Source: Saccharothrix sp. NRRL B-16348 (GTDB taxonomy: Bacteria; Actinomycetota; Actinomycetes; Mycobacteriales; Pseudonocardiaceae). Taken from it: a DNA stretch of 10,790 nt. A model generated the notes under the pieces. The model did not search any database. It worked only from the letters and a program-made list of their open reading frames with translations, and was not told where the DNA came from. Shown here one piece after another: positions 5,836 through 10,790 of this stretch. The stretch spans positions 1-10,790 of the forward strand of contig NZ_LGED01000025.1 of NCBI RefSeq assembly GCF_001280085.1, in the 5' to 3' direction. The number at the start of each line of letters is the position of its first letter. The first letter of the stretch is position 1. Position numbers and translations under genes: made by a program.

Positions 5836-7101
5836 ATGCGCGGAGCCCTGTCCGGGCTGACCACCCGGGGCCGGTGCCTGTTGGCCGCGGGGTTCGCGGC
5901 CGGTTTGTGCGCGATCGTGCTCAACGAGCGCGACCTGCTGCGCGTGGCGGCGTTCGTGGTGGCCCTGCCGCTGTTGGCGGCGTGGCTGGCGCAGCGGGCC
6001 AGGGTCGGCCTGCACGCCACCCGGCTGCTGCACCCCAGCCGCGTCCAGGTGGGTTCGGCGACGGACGTGCGCGTGGAGCTGCGCAGCGCCGGACGGCTGC
6101 CGACCGGCGGGCTGCTGCTGGAGGACGCGGTGCCGTACGCGCTGGGCGCGCGCCCGCGGTTCGTGGTGGAACGGTTGCCGCGCAACATCGTGACCGTGCT
6201 GCGGTACCCGCTCAAGCCGGTGATGCGCGGCGTCCAGCAGGTCGGTCCGCTGATGGCGCGGATCACCGACCCGTTCGGCCTGGCCGAGTTCGACCGCGAG
6301 ATGGCGGGCCGCAGCCGGCTGGTCGTGGTGCCTCGGGTGGTGCCGCTGACCGGCCTGCCCAGCGGTTCGGGCATGGGTTCCGGCGACGACGGCTCGATCC
6401 GGCTGCGCGCCGGCCAGGGCGAGGACGACGCGGTGGTCCGCCCCTACCGGCACGGCGACGACCTGCGGAAGGTGCACTGGCGCTCGACCGCGCGACGCGA
6501 CGAGCTGATGGTGCGGGTCGAGGAACGGCCGTGGCGCGGCGGCACGACCGTGCTGCTGGACCACCGGCTGGTCGCGCACCGGGGCAGCGGTCCCGGCGCG
6601 AGCCTGGAGTGGGCGGTCTCGCTGGCCGCGTCGATCTGCCTGCACCTGCACCGGTACGGCCACCAGGTGCGCCTGGTCGGCGACGACGGCCGGGTGCTGG
6701 CGGGCGGTCCGGGCAACAGCGGGTACAGCGACGCGGTGGTGCTGGACGCGTTGGCCGCGCTGCCGCCGTCGCACCGCCGTGAGCCCGCCACCGGGTTGGA
6801 CCCCGGCGCGGGACAGGAAGTGATCGCGATCCTCGGCGGCAGCACGCCCGCCGTCGTGGACGCGCTGGTGCGCAACCGGCCGCGCGGGATGCGCAGCCTG
6901 GCGGTGGTGATGGACGTCGGCGCGTGGGCGTCCGCGTCCGAGGACCCGGCGCCCGACCCGGCCGACGCCCAGCGGTTGCTGAGCGGCGCGGGGTGGGGCG
7001 TGGTCGTGGCGCGGCCGTCCACGCCGATGGGGCAGGTCTGGCAGGAGCTGTGCCACAGCGCGGGCAACCGCGGCCCCGTGGTGCGCACGGAGGTGGGCTA
7101 G
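5836..7101 (+). CDS. DUF58 domain membrane protein (MoxR partner)
   Basis: DUF58 proteins have a degenerate von Willebrand A-like fold and are nearly always encoded next to a MoxR ATPase, whose activity they are thought to direct. This 421-aa protein has two N-terminal membrane helices (about 13-29 and 35-53). A beta-rich segment follows (about 55-170), then the DUF58 signature YRHGDDLRKVHWRSTARRDE (204-223), continuing to LMVRVEE (224-230). The C-terminal part looks like a VWA-type alpha/beta domain. The ATG begins 1 nt after the moxR stop and has no recognisable Shine-Dalgarno, so translation probably depends on coupling to moxR. Its stop directly abuts the GTG of the transglutaminase gene. 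Biochemical function is not established for this family; the assignment to the family is clear. Confidence 0.92.
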   Translation: MRGALSGLTTRGRCLLAAGFAAGLCAIVLNERDLLRVAAFVVALPLLAAWLAQRARVGLHATRLLHPSRVQVGSATDVRVELRSAGRLPTGGLLLEDAVPYALGARPRFVVERLPRNIVTVLRYPLKPVMRGVQQVGPLMARITDPFGLAEFDREMAGRSRLVVVPRVVPLTGLPSGSGMGSGDDGSIRLRAGQGEDDAVVRPYRHGDDLRKVHWRSTARRDELMVRVEERPWRGGTTVLLDHRLVAHRGSGPGASLEWAVSLAASICLHLHRYGHQVRLVGDDGRVLAGGPGNSGYSDAVVLDALAALPPSHRREPATGLDPGAGQEVIAILGGSTPAVVDALVRNRPRGMRSLAVVMDVGAWASASEDPAPDPADAQRLLSGAGWGVVVARPSTPMGQVWQELCHSAGNRGPVVRTEVG

Positions 7102-9528
7102 GTGACCGGCAGGACGAGCGCGGTGGGCAGCGACAACTGGGTGGTGAACGTGACACCCGCGGTCGCCGGCCTGGCGACGCTGTGCGCGGCGACGGCGTTG
7201 TCCAGCGTGCTCGACGGCGTGCTGTGGCTGGTGTACCTGGCCGTGGCGATCGCGGTCGTCGGCGGCACGGGCGTGCTGATGCGCGCGGCACGGCTGGCCG
7301 CGCCGCTGGTCGCCCTCGGGCAGGTGCTGGCGTTGACGTGCCTGCTGGTGACGATCTTCACCCGCAGCGGTGTGCTCGTGGTGCTGCCCGGTCCGCAGTC
7401 GTTGCAGGACCTGCTGACGGTGCTCGGCGACGCGATGACCGAGGTGCAGACCGGTGTGCCGCCGGTGCCGGACAGCCCGGCCATGCGGTGCCTGGTCATG
7501 GTGGCGATCGGGCTGGTCGCGATCCTGGTCGACACCCTGGCGGTCGGCTTGGCGGCGCCCGCGGCGTCGGGGCTCGTGCTGCTGTGCGTGTTCGCGGTGC
7601 CCGCGTCGTTGGCCGACGAGATGCTGCCGCTGTGGACGTTCGTGTTCGGCGCGGGCGCGTTCGCGCTGCTGCTGGCCGTGGACGGGCAGCACCGCCACGA
7701 GGCGTGGCGCGGCAGGTTGCCCGGTGGCGGGCAGAGCGGGTCCGGGCCGGCGGCGACGGCGGTGGCCGGGTTGGCCCTGGTGGTCGCGTTGCTGGCGGGC
7801 GCAAGCCTGACCCTGGTCGGCACGGTCGGTCGGCTGCCCGGCAGCGGCCAGGAGGTCGGCGGCGGCAGCGGCGGGCTGGGCATCGACCCGATGACGCAGC
7901 TGCGCGGCATGCTCAACCAGGGCGCGCCGCGCGAGCTGTTCCGGGTGCGGAACATGCCGGGCACCTCGGCGTACCTGCGGGCGATGACGTTGCGCCAGTA
8001 CGTGCCCGACAAGGGCTGGGAGCTGGGCGGGAACATGCCGGAGGGCGTGCCCGCGAACGGCCCGCTCCCCCAGCAGCCCGGCGACCCGGGCGGCGGCGAC
8101 GTCACCGAGGTCCGGATCGAGCCGGTGAACTGGGTGGACAACTGGCTGCCGGTGTACGGCCGGCCGCGCGGCGTCCAAGACGTCGAGGACAACTGGAGGT
8201 TCGACCCCGCGCGCGGGATGATCTACAGCGTCCGGCCGCGCAAGTCCGGTGAGTACACGCTGGAGACGGTGTTCGACACGCCGTCGGCGGACACGCTGCG
8301 CAGGGCAGGCGATCAGCTGGACGTCGACTCGGCGTATCTGGAAGCGCCGGGCGTCGAGGGCCGGGTGGCCGAGTTGGCGCGGCGGATCGTGGCCGGGCAC
8401 GACAACCAGTTCGACCGGGCGACGGCGCTGTACCGGCACTTCACCGACGGCACGCAGGGCTTCGAGTACACGACGCAGACCTCGACCACGAACACGTCGG
8501 TCGACGCGTTGGAAGACTTCGTGTTCAACGGCAAGAAGGGGTTCTGCGAGCAGTACGCGTCGGCGATGGCGATCATGGCGCGGTCGGTCGGCATGGCCTC
8601 GCGGGTGGCGCTCGGCTTCACCGCCGGGTACGCCACCGGTGACGTGCAGACGATCACGTCGCAGGACGCGCACGCGTGGGTCGAGATCTACTTCCCCGGC
8701 TACGGCTGGATGACGTTCGACCCGACGCCGCTGTCCGACGGTCGCGGCGTGACCCCGCCGTACATCTCCGGTCTGGACCCGGACGACGAGGAGGACGGCA
8801 CCAGCGAGAGCGCTACGGCGACCACGACCACCACGGTGGCCCCGGGCACGTCGGCGTCCGCGTCGGCCGTGCCGGACGCGTTGGGGCAGGACGGGACGAC
8901 TTCGGCGGAGGAGCCGACGCCGACCTGGCACCTGGTGACGCTCGGGGTGGTGGCGCTGCTCGCGTTGCTGGCGACGTTGGCGGTGCTGTTCGGCGGTGCG
9001 CGGTTGGCTCGGCCGGTGTGGCTGCGTTCGGCGGCGTTGGTGGGTTGGGCGGTCGTGCTGGCGTTGGCGTTGGCGCTGCTGTCGTGGTGGTTGGCGGTGG
9101 TGTTGGTGCTGATCGTGGCGGTCGGGGCGCCGGCGGCCGTGCGGGCTTGGCGGCGGCAGCAGCGGTTGCGCGCGGTGGCCGGGCTGGGGCCGGACGCGGC
9201 CAGTGCGGCTTGGCAGGAGTTGGTCGCGGAGTCCGTGGACCGGGGCACGCGCGTGCCGCGCACGGAGACCGTGCGGGTGGCGGCGCGGCGGTTGGTGCGG
9301 GTGCACAACCTGGACGAGCAGGGCCGGGACGGGCTGCGCGCGGTGGTGGGCGCGGTGGAGCGGTCCTGGTACAGCGCGCAGGCGGCGGCGGACCCGTCGT
9401 TGCCCGGTGCGGTGGACAACGTGCGGCAGAGCATGAACCGCAACGCGCCGTTGGCGTTGAAGGCCAAGGTCCTGCCCCGGTCGGTGCTCCAGCCGAAGCC
9501 GCCGGCGGAGCAGGACCCGGACGAGTGA
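7102..9528 (+). CDS. TgpA-like membrane transglutaminase (DUF3488 / transglutaminase / DUF4129)
   Basis: A large membrane protein of the TgpA family, whose Pseudomonas member is an inner-membrane protein with a periplasmic transglutaminase domain. The 808-aa product has about six or seven N-terminal membrane helices (about 17-240, DUF3488/TgpA_N-like) and an extracytoplasmic region (about 242-605). That region holds the transglutaminase core: catalytic Cys482 in GFCEQYASAMA, His524 in DAHAWVEIYFPGYGW and Asp540 in FDPTP. A Thr/Ser/Ala-rich acidic linker follows (560-605), then hydrophobic segments at about 611-631 and 643-677. A cytoplasmic tail (about 680-808) resembles DUF4129. The complete triad argues for an active enzyme, either protein cross-linking or peptide cleavage at the cell envelope; the substrate is unknown. 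The GTG start has GGAGGT 7 nt upstream, inside the DUF58 coding end. It is the last gene of the operon, with a strong terminator 28 nt after the stop. Confidence 0.92.
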   Translation: MTGRTSAVGSDNWVVNVTPAVAGLATLCAATALSSVLDGVLWLVYLAVAIAVVGGTGVLMRAARLAAPLVALGQVLALTCLLVTIFTRSGVLVVLPGPQSLQDLLTVLGDAMTEVQTGVPPVPDSPAMRCLVMVAIGLVAILVDTLAVGLAAPAASGLVLLCVFAVPASLADEMLPLWTFVFGAGAFALLLAVDGQHRHEAWRGRLPGGGQSGSGPAATAVAGLALVVALLAGASLTLVGTVGRLPGSGQEVGGGSGGLGIDPMTQLRGMLNQGAPRELFRVRNMPGTSAYLRAMTLRQYVPDKGWELGGNMPEGVPANGPLPQQPGDPGGGDVTEVRIEPVNWVDNWLPVYGRPRGVQDVEDNWRFDPARGMIYSVRPRKSGEYTLETVFDTPSADTLRRAGDQLDVDSAYLEAPGVEGRVAELARRIVAGHDNQFDRATALYRHFTDGTQGFEYTTQTSTTNTSVDALEDFVFNGKKGFCEQYASAMAIMARSVGMASRVALGFTAGYATGDVQTITSQDAHAWVEIYFPGYGWMTFDPTPLSDGRGVTPPYISGLDPDDEEDGTSESATATTTTTVAPGTSASASAVPDALGQDGTTSAEEPTPTWHLVTLGVVALLALLATLAVLFGGARLARPVWLRSAALVGWAVVLALALALLSWWLAVVLVLIVAVGAPAAVRAWRRQQRLRAVAGLGPDAASAAWQELVAESVDRGTRVPRTETVRVAARRLVRVHNLDEQGRDGLRAVVGAVERSWYSAQAAADPSLPGAVDNVRQSMNRNAPLALKAKVLPRSVLQPKPPAEQDPDE

Positions 9529-9556
9529 TCACGGGGCGTTCAGCGGTGTGACGGTC

Positions 9557-9592
9557 CGAGGGCCGGGGGACTTGGCGGTCCCCCGGCCCTCG
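9557..9592 (+). terminator. Terminator of the moxR-DUF58-transglutaminase operon
   Basis: Positions 9557-9571 pair perfectly with 9578-9592 (15 bp, very G/C-rich) around a 6-nt loop, 28 nt after the stop codon. The following stretch (TCCTTTC) is only mildly T-rich, as is common for actinobacterial terminators. Confidence 0.85.
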
Positions 9593-9598
9593 TCCTTT

Positions 9599-9628
9599 CA
9601 CTGGGCTTCACCGGGCTTGACCGGGCTT
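9599..9628 (+). repeat. Three 10-bp tandem repeats (NACYGGGCTT)
   Basis: CACTGGGCTT, CACCGGGCTT and GACCGGGCTT follow one another without a gap, with a partial fourth unit (CACC). They sit between the two convergent terminators. They may be a slippage product or a short binding array; no role is evident. Confidence 0.6.
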
Positions 9629-9683
9629 CACCCCGGCCCGGCGCTCATCGGCCGTCGCCCTCGCCCTCGACGTCGGCCTCGGC

Positions 9684-9729
9684 ACGCAGACGGCCCGCCC
9701 CGGAGGTTCCCGGGGCGGGCCGTCTGCGT
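9684..9729 (-). terminator. Long hairpin terminator for the DUF3040 gene
   Basis: Positions 9684-9703 pair perfectly with 9710-9729 (20 bp) around a 6-nt loop. It lies 33 nt past the DUF3040 stop on the minus strand and can also back up the plus-strand operon terminator. There is no T run on the minus-strand side; TTGTT follows on the plus-strand side, so it may work in both directions. Confidence 0.8.
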
Positions 9730-9762
9730 TGTTCAGTCGTTCAATCGGGGCTGTCGCGCGGA

Positions 9763-10146
9763 CTACTCGTCCTCGAAACGGCGACGGAAACGTTCTTCCA
9801 TCTTCTGTGAGAACGAGCTGCGGCTGGGCCGGCTTCCCTCTTCGCTGGGTTCCTCGGCACCCTGGTCACCACGACGCAACGTCGTCACGGTGAGCAGCAC
9901 GCCGAAGAACATCAACAGGAAGCCGACCACGCTCACCACCGGGATACCAGCGAGCTTCGGCAACATCACACCCGTCACCAGCAGTGCCACACCCACGGCG
10001 AACAACGCGATGCCTTGGATGCGACGCCGTCGGGACGGCTTGCGCAGCTTGGCACCGCGCACAGTGGATGCGAACTTCGGGTCCTCGGCGTAGAGCGCGC
10101 GCTCGATCTGGTCGAGCAGTCGCTGCTCGTGCTCGGAGAGTGGCAT
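9763..10146 (-). CDS. DUF3040 domain membrane protein
   Basis: A 127-aa protein with the features of the DUF3040 family, small actinobacterial membrane proteins of unknown function that are often found near the dcw cluster. The start MPLSEHEQRLLDQIERALYAEDPKFAS (1-27) is the conserved family signature. A basic stretch (30-42) follows, then two membrane helices (about 43-61 and 68-89). The hydrophilic C-terminal tail is rich in Glu, Ser and Arg and ends in EERFRRRFEDE. The ATG has a strong GGAGGAG 3-5 nt upstream. The gene converges on the transglutaminase operon and is bounded by its own hairpin terminator. The topology suggests a hairpin membrane protein with both ends in the cytoplasm (inference). 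No enzymatic motif is visible. Confidence 0.92.
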   Translation of the reverse strand: MPLSEHEQRLLDQIERALYAEDPKFASTVRGAKLRKPSRRRRIQGIALFAVGVALLVTGVMLPKLAGIPVVSVVGFLLMFFGVLLTVTTLRRGDQGAEEPSEEGSRPSRSSFSQKMEERFRRRFEDE

Positions 10147-10209
10147 GGCTCCTCCTCCGGCACAGCGGTCGCGGGCGCCGGGTAATCACGGTTGCCGCCG
10201 GTCCCGGCG

Positions 10210-10231
10210 GACGCCCCGCCCTGGGGGCGTC
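10210..10231 (-). promoter_or_regulatory. Inverted repeat in the DUF3040 upstream region
   Basis: GACGCCCC (10210-10217) and GGGGCGTC (10224-10231) form a perfect 8-bp inverted repeat with a 6-nt centre. It lies 64 bp before the DUF3040 start and next to a candidate -10 (TATCCT, 10243-10238, minus strand) that lacks a good -35. It could be an operator or a leader hairpin. Confidence 0.4.
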
Positions 10232-10307
10232 ACAACCAGGATACGATTCGGGAGGCTTGGCGACTACCCAGTCCGTGCCCCTAAGCGGTTCGTTCTGTCA
10301 CCATCAT

Positions 10308-10339
10308 CCTCACGGGTCAACGGTCAGACCACCGTGAGG
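10308..10339. repeat. 8-bp inverted repeat enclosing a GTCAACGGTCA element
   Basis: CCTCACGG (10308-10315) and CCGTGAGG (10332-10339) are perfectly complementary with 16 nt between them. Inner pairing GTC/GAC (10316-10318 with 10327-10329) could extend the stem past a 2-nt bulge. The first copy of the 12-mer direct repeat lies inside the loop. Confidence 0.5.
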
Positions 10340-10369
10340 TCGTGCAAGTCGCTCCGAGGTCAACTGTCA
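10315..10369. repeat. 12-mer direct repeat GGTCAACNGTCA, two copies
   Basis: GGTCAACGGTCA (10315-10326) and GGTCAACTGTCA (10358-10369) differ at one base and are 43 bp apart start to start, close to four helical turns. On the minus strand each contains TTGACC, a -35-like hexamer, but no good -10 follows either. This could be a pair of regulator half-sites. Confidence 0.45.
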
Positions 10370-10410
10370 AGGCCTGCGAAAGCTCCGTTGTTCACTCCCC
10401 TGCGCGGGTG

Positions 10411-10416
10411 ATCATA
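10411..10416 (-). promoter_or_regulatory. Isolated TATGAT -10-like hexamer
   Basis: TATGAT on the minus strand is close to the consensus -10 and stands out in this G/C-rich DNA, but no -35-like hexamer lies 16-18 bp upstream. If active it would drive a leader of more than 250 nt into DUF3040, or a small RNA. Confidence 0.22.
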
Positions 10417-10601
10417 GGCCCACGACTACCGAACCGTGGTCCCGAATCGGACAACGACACCCCCTCACCCTCCCTTCCGTCCCACGTTCAGACCTGACGC
10501 GCACGGTGTGTAATCGACCCGGCACACTCCCGGCGGAGCCGACGGAGACCAAGATCACAACCGCCCACCGGCCACTCGTGCTCTCAAACACTCGCGGCCG
10601 G

Positions 10602-10616
10602 CGGCCTCGGAGGCCG
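10602..10616 (-). terminator. Possible terminator hairpin after the partial right-edge gene
   Basis: CGGCCT (10602-10607) and AGGCCG (10611-10616) form a 6-bp perfect stem with a 3-nt loop, about 46 nt past the stop of the candidate gene at the right edge. An alternative pairing uses 10598-10602 with 10613-10617. There is no T run directly after it. Confidence 0.3.
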
Positions 10617-10661
10617 GGTACGGAACCACGAACCGACGTCGGGCCCACGCCAACCTCGTTG

Positions 10662-10790
10662 CTAGCTCTGGGTGTTCACCTCCTTGCGGTGCGTGCTCGG
10701 CATGGGGTTGCGGGCGGATTGGGCCGGCCCGGCTCGCGCCCGGCTGCGCTTCGGACGGAACGGGGTCAGGCGTCCGGCGACGGCCGCGGG
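10662..10790 (-). CDS. Possible 3' end of an unidentified gene, partial
   Basis: A minus-strand frame is open from the window edge to a TAG at 10664-10662, giving 42 residues. About nine in ten codons end in G or C, as in the real genes here. The tail is basic and Pro/Ala/Arg-rich (for example FRPKRSRARAGP) and ends HRKEVNTQS. I do not recognise it and no domain is visible. A second minus-strand frame and a plus-strand ATG frame (from 10703) are also open here with similar bias, so this may not be coding. The short hairpin downstream weakly favours it. Confidence 0.3.
   Translation of the reverse strand, partial: PAAVAGRLTPFRPKRSRARAGPAQSARNPMPSTHRKEVNTQS

Larger units (their letters stand above)
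10147..10661. other. Long noncoding region upstream of DUF3040
   Basis: About 515 bp without a supportable gene. The only sizeable frame (minus strand, 10648-10412, 78 codons) has a GTG start with no ribosome binding site and weak third-position bias. The region is less uniformly G/C-rich than its neighbours. It contains inverted repeats at 10210-10231 and 10308-10339, a 12-mer direct repeat (10315-10326 and 10358-10369), a TATGAT on the minus strand (10416-10411), a 10-bp palindrome (10633-10642) and a stem-loop at 10602-10616. It looks like regulatory or RNA-encoding DNA, but no known RNA family was recognised. Confidence 0.6.

Noticed and set aside
4593..6374. 593-codon minus-strand frame over moxR and DUF58
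   Set aside because: Antisense shadow of two well-supported genes; low-complexity Arg/Gly/Val/His translation without motifs.
5812..9306. 1164-codon open frame on the minus strand, opposite the moxR operon
   Set aside because: It is antisense to three genes with clear domains. The translation is a monotonous His/Arg/Gln/Pro mix typical of the complement of high-GC coding DNA, with no domain and no ribosome site.
9548..10093. 181-codon plus-strand frame after the transglutaminase gene
   Set aside because: It runs through both terminator hairpins and antisense to the DUF3040 gene; no coding signature.
10412..10648. 78-codon minus-strand frame in the right noncoding region
   Set aside because: GTG start without Shine-Dalgarno, relaxed third-position bias, many Arg/Gly/Val residues and no motif. 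Kept as noncoding.
1..10790. CRISPR array, insertion sequence, prophage, tRNA or rRNA
   Set aside because: No spaced repeat array, transposase motif, terminal inverted repeat with target duplication, or tRNA/rRNA-like sequence was seen on either strand.

Overview
This is a high-GC actinobacterial chromosome segment. The G/C-biased third codon positions, the frequent GTG starts, an actinobacterial-type MraZ and FtsL, and a DUF3040 protein (a family essentially confined to Actinobacteria) all point that way. Gene order and protein style suggest Pseudonocardiales (Saccharothrix, Actinosynnema or Lentzea type), but that placement is from recognition only and no search was run.

Left part (minus strand, about 4340 down to 1): the start of the dcw (division and cell wall) cluster in the order mraZ, rsmH, ftsL, ftsI/pbpB. 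It is read leftward out of the window, where murE would be expected next. rsmH and ftsL share an ATGA overlap. In three of the four genes the longest reading frame overcalls the start by two residues or fewer, or three in mraZ, and Shine-Dalgarno spacing moves the start inward. The mraZ promoter carries four GTGGNG boxes repeated exactly every 10 bp, a classic MraZ autoregulatory operator layout.

Middle part (plus strand, 4698-9528): a tight three-gene operon diverging from mraZ. It encodes a MoxR-type AAA+ ATPase, a DUF58 membrane protein (1 nt gap) and a TgpA-like membrane transglutaminase with an intact Cys-His-Asp triad (0 nt gap). The 460-bp divergent region also contains two further pairs of 10-bp-spaced GTGGNG boxes on the moxR-facing strand, so MraZ might also touch this operon (inference).

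Right part: the operon ends at a 15-bp perfect terminator hairpin. Facing it is a second, 20-bp perfect hairpin serving the convergent DUF3040 gene (minus strand, 9763-10146). Beyond that lies about 515 bp without a convincing gene, holding a 12-mer direct repeat, several inverted repeats and weak promoter-like elements. The last ~130 bp may be the 3' end of an unidentified minus-strand gene.

Overall the window is a known type of cell-division and envelope neighbourhood, not an exotic accessory system. The parts worth a second look are regulatory: the extended MraZ-box pattern, the alternative hairpins in the mraZ-rsmH spacer, and the structured noncoding region on the right.
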